Numbered from the stretch's first letter, positions 37,051 to 46,729 are shown. The stretch is DNA of 64,000 nt from Lichenicoccus sp964247695 (GCA_964247695.1 CAXTVI010000024.1:1-64000); one strand, 5' to 3'. Program-made: numbers and translations. The notes: generated by a model from the letters alone, not told the origin.

Positions 37051-37887
37051 TTAGATCGTTGGTTTGCGTGGCGCGGTGGGCGACACCGTGTCGCGCTCCG
37101 TCGTCGCCGCGGTGGTGTCGGAAACCTGGGTTACCTCGACATCCTCGCGACGAACCGTGTCGCGCACCGTCTCGACACGCTCCGCCGCCTGCTTACGCAG
37201 TCCGATCTCCTCGTAGACATGGGCGGTCTTGCCGATGACGGCTTCCTCTGCGGTCTCCGTCATCTCGATGGTCTTGTCGGTGAAGGCCGCATCCGGGATC
37301 GAGCGACCGTCGGCAACCGGCACGCGCTCGACCCTGACGGTCTCGTCATGCAGCGCAACCTGCTGCTCCACCGGAACCTCGGTCACGAAACGCCGCACGC
37401 TTGTCGTGCCGCGGTTCACAAGCCGCTTGCCGACATCGAGCCGTTCCTCGGCAAGCTGCAACGACGTGGTGTCGTTCGCGGTGCGCTCGGTATGTCCGGA
37501 GACGATGTCGGAAGCGGCACCACTCGGTGCGGACTGCCCGAGGCCGTAGCCGGAGGCGCGCTCATCGAGATCGACCGGGCCATGACGCTCGAGAATGGCG
37601 CTGACGGCTTCGGCAAGCTCCGCCGGCGGCCGCACGGTCACCACGGTCGATCCGCTCTCGACGCTGCGGTCGTACACCGACGGATCATGGTCGGGCTCGC
37701 CACCGAACAGACGCGACCAGAAGCCGTTCTCCTGAGCGGGCCGGACGGCGGCGGGCCGGCTTGCCGTCGTCGAACCGGCATAGTGGCTAATGGCCTCCGC
37801 CGGCACCCTGGCAGCCAGTAGATCGCGCACGGCAGCATCGGCATGGGCCGGCGTGTCATACACAGCAACGATCGTTTCATCGTTCAT
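37051..37887 (-). CDS. DUF2382 (YsnF/AvaK) stress-type protein
   Basis: Protein of 278 residues. The N-terminal part (1-45, IVAVYDTPAHADAAVRDL) is YflT-like, a central linker is hydrophilic, and the C-terminal half is a DUF2382 domain (about 145-265, LAEERLDVGKRLVNRG, then VRREDVEV). Proteins with this pairing are linked to stress. The ATG at 37887 has GAGGAGGA upstream; an in-frame ATG at 37974 has none. The gap to the PAS-LuxR gene is 186 bases. Confidence 0.85.
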   Translation of the reverse strand: MNDETIVAVYDTPAHADAAVRDLLAARVPAEAISHYAGSTTASRPAAVRPAQENGFWSRLFGGEPDHDPSVYDRSVESGSTVVTVRPPAELAEAVSAILERHGPVDLDERASGYGLGQSAPSGAASDIVSGHTERTANDTTSLQLAEERLDVGKRLVNRGTTSVRRFVTEVPVEQQVALHDETVRVERVPVADGRSIPDAAFTDKTIEMTETAEEAVIGKTAHVYEEIGLRKQAAERVETVRDTVRREDVEVTQVSDTTAATTERDTVSPTAPRKPTI

Positions 37888-38073
37888 GGGGAGTCCTCCT
37901 CGTAAAACCGTTGACCCATCATCGGGCCGCCATAACAGCGTGCATCGCTGGACATCGACCGGAGAGTCGAACAACGCGGCCGATATTCGGGTAAAGCCAT
38001 CTAGCGCGGAAAGTTCTCGACCTGAAGCGGGCCCGATAAAAACGACGATCTGGTATGTCTGTACTAGAGAATA

Positions 38074-39681
38074 CTAATCCTGCACTACACGGCGTTTGGC
38101 CTGTCGAGGAACCTGCTGTTGACGCGCGAGCTTCCTCAAAGCCGGAAGGCCGTTCTCCTGCGCCCAGATCACGACATCGCTGCGCCGATGCACGCCGAGC
38201 GTCCGGTAAATCACGGCAAGGTGATTGCGAACCGTGTTCCGGCTGATCCGCAGCCGCGTGGCGATCTCGGCATCGTCGACACCTTTTGCCACCAGATCGA
38301 GAACCTCGCGCAGTTTCGGAGTGAGCGCCTCGAGTTCGCGTGCAGCCTTCGGCGCCGTCCGCGCGCGGGTGATCGTCGTCAGCTTCTCGACGATGCGATG
38401 TCCGAACCAGGACGTGTCGTGCATGACCGCCTCGACGGCGGCCAGCAACTCCACCTCGGTGCGCTTGCGCTCGGTGATGTCGACCATGACCGTCAGCAGG
38501 CAGGGCTCGTCCTGCATGGTCACGGTCTCCGCCGACAACAGGGTGTCCTTGTACCCGCCATCCCGGGTCTTCAGCTCGACATCGAGCCCACGGAAGCTGC
38601 CGGTGTGCTTGACCAGGCGGCCGACCTCCAGGCGGGCCTCGCCGCTGCCCCAGAGTTCCAGTTCGGCCTCGCACCGTCCGATGACTTCCTCACGGCGCCA
38701 GCCGGTGGCGGCGGTGAAGGCGTCGTTGACGTCCAGCAGGCGCAGGCCGTCCAGCGCCATGATGGCCATCGGCCCCGGCGCCATCCGGAACGCCAGCGAG
38801 AACCTTGCCTCGCTCTGGCGCAGCGTGTCCTCGACCAGCTTGCGCGGATGCAGGTCGGCGAAGCTGAACAGCATGCAGCGGGCGTGGCCGACCTCGATCG
38901 GCTGCCCCGCCACGATGACGTACCGGCTGGTTCCGTCCGCCACCTTCAGGCAAGCCTCCATCTGCGCGATCGTGGTGCCGGCATGCAGGTGCCGGATCGC
39001 AGCCTCACGATTAGCGGCACCGTGCAGTACGTCCATCTCGTGGATCGAGCGCCCGATCACCGCGTCGCGCGTATGACCTGTCAGCTCCAGGAAGCCCTGG
39101 TTCACCTTCACGTAGCGCATGTCCGACAGCCGCACGATGATTGCCGGCGCCGGATTGGCGCCGAACGTGCGCTCGAACCGCTCCTCGGCATCGTACTGCT
39201 CGGTGAGGTCCTCCAGGATCAGCACCAGGCAATCCGGCACGCCGGAAGGATCGGGCAGCACCAGGCCCCGGACCCGATGCACCCAGTGCGGGCCGGTTGC
39301 AGTCCGGGCGCCGGATCGGGTCCCGGTCGGGGCCACCTCGACGATCAGGTCGGTGAACGCCTCGCCGGACGCCAGGCGATGCAGCGGATACTCATCGGCC
39401 GGCAGCCGCTGCCGGCTGCGGTAGCGCAGCGAGAAGCGCGCGCGGTAGCCTTGCACGGTCTCCCCAAGGTCCTTCAGCGCCCGGGCGCCGTGCATGGCCA
39501 GCGCGGCCTCGTTGGCCCAGGCGATCGTGCGGTTCGGACCGAGCATGATCACGCCATCGGTCAGCCCGACAATGATCTCCTGGAGCTGGGCACGATGGGT
39601 CCGCTGCGCGGGGATGGTTCCTGGCATGCGGCTGCAACGCACGGGACCGGCGCGGTTCAACCCGGACCATGCGCAGGGCAC
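38074..39681 (-). CDS. Multi-PAS transcriptional regulator with LuxR-type helix-turn-helix
   Basis: One-component regulator of up to 535 residues. PAS-like domains occupy about 30-140, 160-270 and 285-410 (motifs ERFERTFGANPAPAIIV, TGHTRDAVIG, TGWRREEVIGR, and a PAC-like MVDITERKRTE). The C-terminus is a LuxR/FixJ helix-turn-helix (about 453-512, LTPKLREVLDLVAKG, then DAEIATRLRISRNTVRNHL). There is no histidine kinase or receiver domain, so PAS sensing is coupled directly to DNA binding. The ATG at 39681 is 4 bases after the xylulokinase stop; the ATG at 39627 is a plausible alternative. It may control the nearby stress genes or the xylB operon; neither is shown. Confidence 0.88.
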   Translation of the reverse strand: MPCAWSGLNRAGPVRCSRMPGTIPAQRTHRAQLQEIIVGLTDGVIMLGPNRTIAWANEAALAMHGARALKDLGETVQGYRARFSLRYRSRQRLPADEYPLHRLASGEAFTDLIVEVAPTGTRSGARTATGPHWVHRVRGLVLPDPSGVPDCLVLILEDLTEQYDAEERFERTFGANPAPAIIVRLSDMRYVKVNQGFLELTGHTRDAVIGRSIHEMDVLHGAANREAAIRHLHAGTTIAQMEACLKVADGTSRYVIVAGQPIEVGHARCMLFSFADLHPRKLVEDTLRQSEARFSLAFRMAPGPMAIMALDGLRLLDVNDAFTAATGWRREEVIGRCEAELELWGSGEARLEVGRLVKHTGSFRGLDVELKTRDGGYKDTLLSAETVTMQDEPCLLTVMVDITERKRTEVELLAAVEAVMHDTSWFGHRIVEKLTTITRARTAPKAARELEALTPKLREVLDLVAKGVDDAEIATRLRISRNTVRNHLAVIYRTLGVHRRSDVVIWAQENGLPALRKLARQQQVPRQAKRRVVQD

Positions 39682-39684
39682 GCC

Positions 39685-41184
39685 TCATCGCCGGAACTCG
39701 TCCCGCAGCGCCGCATACAGCGCCCTGAACCGTGCCAGAGCGAGGCCGTGACGAGCATGCCGCGCCGCGTCCGGAACCGTGCGGTCGAGCAGCGGCGGCT
39801 TGGTGCAGACACGGTCCGCTGCCTCGCCGGTCACTGCGAGGCGCGCCAGCCGGGCGGCCCCGAACGCCGGTCCGGCCTCGCCGCCGGCATAGCGGATCAC
39901 CGGAACGCCGATGACATCGGCGATGATGCGGGTCCAGTAGGCGCTGCGCGCCCCGCCGCCGACGATCGCCGCCTCCTCGATCCGGGTTCCGGCCTGGGTG
40001 AGGCAGGCGAGCGCGTCGGCCAGGCTGTAGGCGACGCCCTCGAGCACCGCCTGCACGATCTCGGCGCGCGACGAGGCGGGTGTCAGACCGAACAGCACGC
40101 CGCGCGCATGCGGGTCGTTATGCGGGCAGCGCTCCCCGGTCAGGTACGGCAGGAACAGCAGGCGCCCGGGACCCTCCTGCGAGGCTTGGGGCTGCAAGGC
40201 CTCGGCCTCGGCCAGCAGCGTCGTGGGATCGTCGAGGCCGAACAGCCGGGTCGCCCAGGCCAGCGCGCTGGCGCCGTTCAGCACCGCGCCGGCCTGGAAC
40301 CAGCGCCCCGGCAGGGCGTGCGGGAAGCTCTGGACCGCGGCCTCTACCGCCGGCCGGTAGCCATCGGTGGTCACGAACACCTGCGCCGAAGTGCCGAGCG
40401 AGATGTAGGCGTCACCGTCCGCGATCGCGCCGATGCCGATGGCGCCGGTCGCGGAATCGCCGCCGCCGCCCGCCACCACCACCCGGTCCGACTGGATGCC
40501 CCACTCGGCCGCGACCGACGGGGCCAGCAGGGCGGCCGCATTGTCACCCTCAACCACCTCCGGCAGGACGTCGCGGGCCACGTTGCAGACGGACAGGATC
40601 GGCGCCGACCACTCGCGCCGTGCCACGTCGAGCATCGTGGTGCCGCCGGCATCGCAGGCATCGGTCTGGGTGCGCCCGGTCATGCGCGACCGGACATAGT
40701 CCTTCGGCAGCAGCATGTGGCGCGTGCGCGCGAGCGTCTGCGGCTCGTGGCGCGCGAGCCAGAGCAGCTTGGCCGGCCAGAAGCTGGTCGAGTGCGGCGC
40801 CCCCGCGACCGCCGCCAGAGCCGGATGCGCCAAGGCCAGATGCGTGGCCTCGGCGCTCGCGCGGGAATCGTTCCACAGGATCGCCGGGCGCAGCACGCGG
40901 TCCTCGGCATCCAGCAGCACCAGCCCGTGCATCTGCCCCGACAGCCCGACGCCCGCGACCCGCGCCATCGCCTCGGGCGCCGCCTGGCGCAGCACGGCGA
41001 CCGCGCCGCAGACCGCCTGCCACCAGTCCTGCGGCGCCTGCTCGGACCAGTCGGGATGCGGACGCAAGGTTGCGAGCGCGAGCGAAGCGGTCGCCAGCAC
41101 CGCCTGCTCCATGTCGGTCAGCAGCGCCTTGACCGCGGAGGTGCCGAGGTCGATGCCCAGGTACACCGCGCCGTTCGCGGCCAT
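39685..41184 (-). CDS. xylB: Xylulokinase
   Basis: FGGY-family kinase of 499 residues phosphorylating D-xylulose (or a related ketose) with ATP. Motifs include the N-terminal phosphate loop GIDLGTSAVKALL, the catalytic region GLSGQMHGLVLLD, and the ATP-binding site GGGARSAYWTRIIADV. It starts 6 bases after the epimerase stop, so the two form an operon. Together they suggest use of a ketose that is first epimerised at C3 and then phosphorylated at C5. Xylulose is the usual substrate of this branch; a different ketopentose remains possible. The product would feed the transketolase stage. Confidence 0.93.
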   Translation of the reverse strand: MAANGAVYLGIDLGTSAVKALLTDMEQAVLATASLALATLRPHPDWSEQAPQDWWQAVCGAVAVLRQAAPEAMARVAGVGLSGQMHGLVLLDAEDRVLRPAILWNDSRASAEATHLALAHPALAAVAGAPHSTSFWPAKLLWLARHEPQTLARTRHMLLPKDYVRSRMTGRTQTDACDAGGTTMLDVARREWSAPILSVCNVARDVLPEVVEGDNAAALLAPSVAAEWGIQSDRVVVAGGGGDSATGAIGIGAIADGDAYISLGTSAQVFVTTDGYRPAVEAAVQSFPHALPGRWFQAGAVLNGASALAWATRLFGLDDPTTLLAEAEALQPQASQEGPGRLLFLPYLTGERCPHNDPHARGVLFGLTPASSRAEIVQAVLEGVAYSLADALACLTQAGTRIEEAAIVGGGARSAYWTRIIADVIGVPVIRYAGGEAGPAFGAARLARLAVTGEAADRVCTKPPLLDRTVPDAARHARHGLALARFRALYAALRDEFRR

Positions 41185-41190
41185 TTGGGA

Positions 41191-42081
41191 TCAGTCCAGC
41201 GAGGTCGGCCGACGCCGCGTCGCCTCGTGCGCCGCCTTCAGATGCGCCTCGGTAAACTGCTTGGCATGGCTCGCGAGATCACGCCCGTCGGTCCACAGAT
41301 TGCGCCAGATGCCGAGGATGCCTTCCAGCGGCTGCCCGACCACCGCCGACGAGAACGACTCGAAGGTGATCGGGCCCGCATAGCCCGAAGCCACCAGCGC
41401 CCGGAAGATCCGGCCGAACTCGATCGAGCCGGAGCCGAGATAGCCGCGGTTCGAATCGCCGGTGTGGAAATAGCCGAGAAACTCGCCGGTCTGGGTGATC
41501 GCGGCCGCGACGTCGGCTTCCTCGATGTTCATGTGGTAGCAGTCGAGATGCACCCTGACATTCGGCTCGCCGACCCGCTTGCAGAAGGCGACGCCCTGGG
41601 CTGCGGTGTTCAGTACGTTGGTCTCGTAGCGGTTCACCACCTCCATGCCGAGCGTGATGTTGCTCGCCGCCGCCTGCTTTGCCACCCGCCGGATGACCTC
41701 GACCGAGTTCTCGATACCCTTCTGCGTCGGCGGCACCGCATATTTCTGAAACGCCGAGTACAGGATGCCGCACAGGTGCGTCGCCCCGAGATCGCGCGCC
41801 ACCGAGATGGTGTCGGCCAACTGCTGCTCGCCGCGCCGGATGCGGTCGGGATCCTCGCTGGAGATGTCCATCGACGCGTCCAGGCCGAACGACATGGTGA
41901 TGCCGAGCTTGTGACGCTCCAGCTCGCGCCGCGTCTCGGCCACGTCGACGGTGGTGAAATCCATCACCGACGCCTCGATCAGGTCGTATCCGAGTTCCGC
42001 GGTCTGGCCGATGGCATAGGCCGCATCCTGGCGGTTCCAGCCGGCGGTCCAGACAAAGGCATGCACACCCAGCTTGTTCAT
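41191..42081 (-). CDS. Sugar 3-epimerase (D-tagatose/D-psicose 3-epimerase family)
   Basis: TIM-barrel ketose 3-epimerase of 296 residues. Metal ligands of the family are visible: Glu in GMEVVNRYETN (about residue 155), Asp and His in HLDCYHMNIEE (about 187-192), His in FHTGDSNRG and Glu in ITFESFSS near 250. The ATG at 42081 has GAGGGG 8 bases upstream; an ATG at 42111 is less supported. It is directly followed by xylB. The specific ketose (psicose, tagatose, ribulose or xylulose) cannot be decided from sequence. Confidence 0.9.
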   Translation of the reverse strand: MNKLGVHAFVWTAGWNRQDAAYAIGQTAELGYDLIEASVMDFTTVDVAETRRELERHKLGITMSFGLDASMDISSEDPDRIRRGEQQLADTISVARDLGATHLCGILYSAFQKYAVPPTQKGIENSVEVIRRVAKQAAASNITLGMEVVNRYETNVLNTAAQGVAFCKRVGEPNVRVHLDCYHMNIEEADVAAAITQTGEFLGYFHTGDSNRGYLGSGSIEFGRIFRALVASGYAGPITFESFSSAVVGQPLEGILGIWRNLWTDGRDLASHAKQFTEAHLKAAHEATRRRPTSLD

Positions 42082-42312
42082 GGTCGCGTCCCCTCTGGCG
42101 GGCTGAGGCAAGGCGAGGGCTCTACCCTCGACCCGCTGGAGCCGTTCGGCTCCAGGCCCGCTTCATTAGCAACCACGATAACAACGAGGCAGCCCCGACC
42201 TGGTCAAGGGGCGGCCGCAAACTCTGTCAGACGGGACTGGAACAGGGGAGCGGGACGGACGCCAGTTCGGCCAATCCAGCGCCACCGGGTCTCGCGCCGG
42301 ATCGACGTGGCG

Positions 42313-44037
42313 TCAGGCCGCCCGCACCGAGGTCAGGAAGCTCTTCACCTCCGAGGACAGCGTCTCCGCCTGGCGCGACAGGCCGCCCGCGGCATCGAGC
42401 ACCTGCCCGGCGGATGCGCCGGTCTCGTTGGCCGCCCGGCTGACGCCGGCGATGTTGTCGGTCACCGTGCGCGTGCTGACCGCGGTCTCCTGCACGTTGC
42501 GCGCGATCTCGCCGGTGGCCGCCCCCTGCTGCTCCACGGCCGCGGCAATCGAGGTGGTGATGGCGCCAACCTCCTCGATCAGGATCGCGATCTCCCTGAT
42601 CGCCTGCACCGCGCCCTGCGTTGCCTGCTGCACCTCGGCGATCTGACCGCCGATGTCGCCGGTCGCTCGAGCCGTCTGCTGCGCCAGGCTCTTGACCTCG
42701 GATGCCACCACCGCGAAGCCCTTGCCGGCATCCCCGGCCCGCGCCGCCTCGATGGTCGCGTTCAAAGCAAGCAGGTTGGTCTGGCTGGCAATGTTGTTGA
42801 TCAGGTCGACCACCTGCCCGATGCGAGCCGCGGAATCCGCCAACGCCCGGACCGTGCTGTCCGTCTGCCGGACGCTGTGCACGACCTTGGCGGTCAGCGA
42901 CGCCGACGCCGAGACCTGGCGGTTGATCTCGGTGATCGAGGAGGCAAGCTCCTCCGACGCCGCCGCCACCGTCTGCACCCCCGCGTCCGAACTCTGCGCC
43001 GCCTGGGCCACCGCGTTGGCCTGCTGATCGGTCTGCTCGGCGTTGCCGGTCATCGACCGGGCGGTCGCCTCCATCTCCGTCGAGGCGGCGGCCAGGGCTG
43101 CGACCGTGCCGCCGATCTGCCGCTCGAACTCGCCGACCAGGCTTTCGATCCGGGCCGTCCTCTGGGCGCCGGACTGGCGCTCGCGCTCCTGCTCCGACGC
43201 CGCCGCATCGGCCCTCATCATGGCGTCCTTGAACACCTGCACGGCATCCGCCATCTGGCCCACTTCGTCCTTGCGGCCGAGCGACGGGATCTCGGCCGAC
43301 AAGTCGCGCTCGGCGAGCTTTCGCATGGCAATCGTCATCGACTTGATGGGAGCAACGATCGACCGGACAAGAAAAACTCCGGCCAGGACCGCGCTCAGGA
43401 CGGCGAGCGCACCGAAACCGCCAATGAATGCCCGGCCGCTTTCGTAGGCAGCCGCCCCGGTAGCTCCATCGTCGGTGAAGCTTGCAATGTTGTAGCTCAG
43501 GTCTTTTTTTAGATAATCTGCAACCGCGTCGCCGGCCGGTGTCAGCTTGTCGCTCAGAAAAGATTTCGCGATGACAAACTTGCCGCTCGCGAGGAGGACG
43601 TGCAGAGCACCGACCTGATCGGTGTAGGTCGCATAGCTTGCCAACAGGGCCTTGTGAATCTCGGTTTCCTTGCCGGGGTCCACCATCGGCGTATATTTCG
43701 CGTCGTTATCCTCAAAATCCTTCGCCGCCTCGGTAAAGGCTGTGTCGACGGCCTGAAGCGCCGCTTTGTCGTCAGCCAGCAGGACCGAACGAACCACGGC
43801 GGTCCGCTGCCTGGCGAACGCCGTGCCCATCGCGCTGAGGTCGGCGACACTCGGCCCGCTGTTCGTCGCGAAGTTGACGACGGTCGCGTTCAGGGTATTC
43901 AGCTTCTGCAGCGCCGTCCCGCACAGCGCCGCGACGACCACCAGGATGACCGCGAACGACGCAGCCAGCTTCGCGATCAGTCCAAGGTGGCGGCCACTCG
44001 TGCCCGGTGGCGTTCCGTGCGTGGTTGAAGCCGGCAT
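42313..44037 (-). CDS. Methyl-accepting chemotaxis protein
   Basis: Chemoreceptor of 574 residues. Transmembrane segments at about 20-42 and 205-228 flank a four-helix-bundle type periplasmic sensor of about 160 residues. A HAMP domain follows (about 228-280, SIVAPIKSMTIAMRKLAERDL), then a signalling domain with the conserved hairpin tip (INNIASQTNLLALNATIEAARAGDAGKGFAVVASEVKSLA, given only in part as IASQTNLLALNATIEAARAG). It lacks the C-terminal NWETF-like CheR tether. The cell is thus likely motile or has a chemosensory path. The ligand is unknown; no che genes are adjacent. Confidence 0.95.
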   Translation of the reverse strand: MPASTTHGTPPGTSGRHLGLIAKLAASFAVILVVVAALCGTALQKLNTLNATVVNFATNSGPSVADLSAMGTAFARQRTAVVRSVLLADDKAALQAVDTAFTEAAKDFEDNDAKYTPMVDPGKETEIHKALLASYATYTDQVGALHVLLASGKFVIAKSFLSDKLTPAGDAVADYLKKDLSYNIASFTDDGATGAAAYESGRAFIGGFGALAVLSAVLAGVFLVRSIVAPIKSMTIAMRKLAERDLSAEIPSLGRKDEVGQMADAVQVFKDAMMRADAAASEQERERQSGAQRTARIESLVGEFERQIGGTVAALAAASTEMEATARSMTGNAEQTDQQANAVAQAAQSSDAGVQTVAAASEELASSITEINRQVSASASLTAKVVHSVRQTDSTVRALADSAARIGQVVDLINNIASQTNLLALNATIEAARAGDAGKGFAVVASEVKSLAQQTARATGDIGGQIAEVQQATQGAVQAIREIAILIEEVGAITTSIAAAVEQQGAATGEIARNVQETAVSTRTVTDNIAGVSRAANETGASAGQVLDAAGGLSRQAETLSSEVKSFLTSVRAA

Positions 44038-44120
44038 GATGATCCCCGTGTCGCTGTGTCAGGACACGGGCATGCACCCGATAGATTACCAAATCGTTGA
44101 GCGAGCTTGCCCTGGAAGCG

Positions 44121-45176
44121 TCACTCGATCGCGCGGATCGTTCCCAGCAGCGCATCGACGTCCGCCTCGACCGTGTCGAAGGCGCAGACCAGCCGCACCA
44201 CGATGCCGCCCTCCTCGAGCCGGCTGGCCCAGCGGTAGAATCCGTAGCCCGCCGCCTCCAGCTGCACCACCAGCGGCTCCGGCAGCAACGCGAACACCTC
44301 GTTGGCCTCGGTCGGCTGCACGATCGCGGCACCCGGCAACGCTGCCAGTCCCTGCGACAGCCGTGCCGCCGCGGCGTTGGCGCGCGCCGCGTTCTCCAGC
44401 CACAGGCCGCCTTCCAGGTAGCCCACCAGCTGCGCGCTCAGGAACCGTTGCTTCGACCAGAGATGGCCGGCCCGCTTGCGCCGCTGCGCGAACTCGCGCG
44501 CCAGGTCGCGGTTGAAGAACACCACCGCTTCCGCTGCCATCGCACCATTCTTGGTAGCCCCGAGCGAGAGCACATCCACCCCGGCCTTCCAGGTCACCGA
44601 TGCCGGCGTGGCTCCGAGGAAGCTCAGCGCGTTGGCGAACCGCGCGCCGTCCATGTGCACGTGCAGGCGGTTGTCGCGTGCGACCTGCGCCAGCGCCTCG
44701 ATCCGGGCCGTCGGATAGCAGGTGCCCCATTCGGTGGCCTGGGTCAGGCTGATCGCCTCCACCGGGCTCTGATGCACCCCGCTGATCCGTCGCCGCGCCA
44801 GCGCCGCCTGCAGCGCCTCGGGGTCCAGCCTGCCATCCGGGCTCGGCAGGGTCAGCAGCTTGGCGCCGCCGGAGAAGAACTCGGGCGCCCCGGCCTCGTC
44901 GTTCATGATGTGGGCGACCTCGTCGCAGACGATCGCGCCGAACGGACGCACCAGCGCCGACAGCGCCAGCGCGTTGGCCGCCGTGCCGGTGGCGACCGGA
45001 AACACCGTCGCATCGATCTGGAAGATCTCCGAGACGAGCCCTTCCAGCCGCGCCGTCCACGGGTCGCCGCCATAGGAAGGCACCGCCCCCCGGTTGGCCT
45101 CGAGCATGGCCTCGACCACCCGAGGGTGCGCCGGGCCGACATTGTCGCTGCCGAAGTTCTTCCGTATCTCAGTCAT
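44121..45176 (-). CDS. Low-specificity threonine aldolase (beta-eliminating lyase family)
   Basis: PLP enzyme of 351 residues cleaving threonine or a related beta-hydroxy amino acid to glycine and an aldehyde. N-terminal FGSDNVGPAHPRVVEA, HMDGARFANAL (Asp near residue 175) and the PLP lysine in SLGATKNGA (about 205) match the low-specificity threonine aldolase group. A GAGGAGA ribosome site precedes the ATG. It is divergent from folD; both touch glycine/one-carbon metabolism, as does gcvH elsewhere in the window, but a joint pathway is inference. Confidence 0.9.
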   Translation of the reverse strand: MTEIRKNFGSDNVGPAHPRVVEAMLEANRGAVPSYGGDPWTARLEGLVSEIFQIDATVFPVATGTAANALALSALVRPFGAIVCDEVAHIMNDEAGAPEFFSGGAKLLTLPSPDGRLDPEALQAALARRRISGVHQSPVEAISLTQATEWGTCYPTARIEALAQVARDNRLHVHMDGARFANALSFLGATPASVTWKAGVDVLSLGATKNGAMAAEAVVFFNRDLAREFAQRRKRAGHLWSKQRFLSAQLVGYLEGGLWLENAARANAAAARLSQGLAALPGAAIVQPTEANEVFALLPEPLVVQLEAAGYGFYRWASRLEEGGIVVRLVCAFDTVEADVDALLGTIRAIE

Positions 45177-45241
45177 GCCGTCTCCTCGCTGCCCGCACTT
45201 CCTACTGCCCGAACTTCACGCTGCCCGAACAGGCCTTCCTC

Positions 45242-46144
45242 ATGAGCTCCATCGACACCCGCCTGATCGACGGCAAGCAGCACGCCGCTGCCCTGACCGC
45301 CAGGGTTACCGCCGAGGTCGCCCGTCTCGCCCGCGAGCACGGGCTCATCCCTGGCCTCGCCGTCGTCCTGGTCGGAACCGATGCCGCGAGCGAGGTGTAT
45401 GTCCGCAACAAGACCCGTCAGACAAGCTCGGTCGGCATGCGGTCGTTCGCGCACAGCCTGCCGGTCGAGACAACGCAGGCCGAGCTGCTCGCCCTGGTGG
45501 CGCGGCTGAATGCCGATCCGGACGTCAACGGCATCCTGGTGCAGCTGCCGTTGCCGCCCGGCGTCGACAGCACGCTGGTGCTGGACGCGATCGACCCAGC
45601 CAAGGACGTGGACGGGCTGGGCCAGGTGAATGTCGGTCGGGTCACGTTGGGCCATCCCGGGCTGGTGCCCTGCACGCCCCTGGGCTGCCTGATGCTGCTG
45701 CAGGCCGAGCTCGGCAGCCTGCGCGGCCTGCACGCCGTCGTGGTCGGACGCTCGAACCTTGTCGGGCGCCCGATGAGCCAGCTCCTGCTGAATGCCGACT
45801 GCACCGTGACGACCGCCCACATCCACACGATCGACACACCGGCCTACGCCCGTCGCGCCGACATCCTGGTGGTCGCCACCGGCCGTCCCGGGCTGGTGCG
45901 CGGCGACTGGATCAAGCCGGGTGCCACCGTCATCGATGTCGGCATCACCCGCATCCCGACCGAGGCCGGCAAGACGCGGCTGATCGGCGACGTCGCGTTC
46001 GAAGAGGCGCTCGGGATCGCCGGCCGCATCACCCCGGTCCCGGGCGGCGTCGGCCCGATGACCATCGCCTGCCTGTTGAGCAACACGCTCTATGCGGCCC
46101 GGCGGCAGTGGGGCCATCGGGACGTCGCAACCATGGCGGCCTGA
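45242..46144 (+). CDS. folD: Bifunctional methylenetetrahydrofolate dehydrogenase / cyclohydrolase
   Basis: Interconverts 5,10-methylene- and 10-formyl-tetrahydrofolate with NADP; cytoplasmic, 300 residues. Motifs: catalytic Lys in YVRNKTRQ (about residue 57), the GILVQLPLPPGV strand, PAKDVDGLG, PCTPLGCL, the Rossmann site VVGRSNLVGRP and the terminal TPVPGGVGPMTIA. It stands opposite the threonine aldolase with a short divergent gap, supporting a one-carbon context. Confidence 0.97.
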   Translation: MSSIDTRLIDGKQHAAALTARVTAEVARLAREHGLIPGLAVVLVGTDAASEVYVRNKTRQTSSVGMRSFAHSLPVETTQAELLALVARLNADPDVNGILVQLPLPPGVDSTLVLDAIDPAKDVDGLGQVNVGRVTLGHPGLVPCTPLGCLMLLQAELGSLRGLHAVVVGRSNLVGRPMSQLLLNADCTVTTAHIHTIDTPAYARRADILVVATGRPGLVRGDWIKPGATVIDVGITRIPTEAGKTRLIGDVAFEEALGIAGRITPVPGGVGPMTIACLLSNTLYAARRQWGHRDVATMAA

Positions 46145-46173
46145 CCGGCAAGCCTCCCCGCCGGCGCCCGGAC

Positions 46174-46572
46174 CTATCGCGTCAGTGGCTCCGGACCGCC
46201 CAGGGCGACTCGGGGCGCCACCGCATGCGCCGGAGGCAGCGGGCGCAGCCGAACCTCGTACCCCTGCGCCAGCGTCCGCACGCTGTAGGCCCGCGCGATG
46301 CGCACCGTCGGCGGCGCGGCGCTGCCCGGACGCCAGTTCGGGTTGCGCTCGAGCATCCAGGCCCAGCACAGCGCCACCGGCCGTCCGGGCACCGGGCGCT
46401 GCGCAACAGGTCCGTCAAGGCCGATGACGTCGAGGTCGTGCGCGGCGGCGGTCCGGTCGACGTAGGCCACCACATCCGGCTGCGAGCAGGCCTGCGGCGC
46501 GCAACCCGCCAAGGTGGCGAGGACGCCGAGCACCGGCAGCAGCCGGTCACGGTTCAGTGGACGATGCGGCAT
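46174..46572 (-). CDS. Putative small lipoprotein of unknown function
   Basis: Predicted lipoprotein of 132 residues. A signal segment (LLPVLGVLATLAGC) ends with a lipobox near residue 24. The mature part has two more Cys residues and an Arg-rich, beta-prone second half. No family recognised. It converges on folD and is divergent from the glycosyltransferase at 46730. Similar small lipoproteins occur beside conjugation and secretion genes, but nothing here proves a link. Confidence 0.65.
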   Translation of the reverse strand: MPHRPLNRDRLLPVLGVLATLAGCAPQACSQPDVVAYVDRTAAAHDLDVIGLDGPVAQRPVPGRPVALCWAWMLERNPNWRPGSAAPPTVRIARAYSVRTLAQGYEVRLRPLPPAHAVAPRVALGGPEPLTR

Positions 46573-46729
46573 CTCGGTTCCGTGCAGGCTCGACTGGTCG
46601 GGGCCCGTTGCTAGCAGATCGGCCGGCGGTGTAGCAGGGCCTATCGACGACGCCTTGTGTTGCTACAAGGCGGGACCAAGCAAGCGGCGGCAGCTGGTCC
46701 GGGTCGGTCCCGGCACAGGCTGAGGGAGT

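Noticed and set aside
38119..43512. A single open frame of 1797 codons on the plus strand
   Set aside because: It is antisense to the PAS-LuxR, xylB, epimerase and chemoreceptor genes, all of which have clear motifs. GC-rich genes often leave the opposite strand open; the product is low-complexity, rich in Arg/His/Gln, with no domain.
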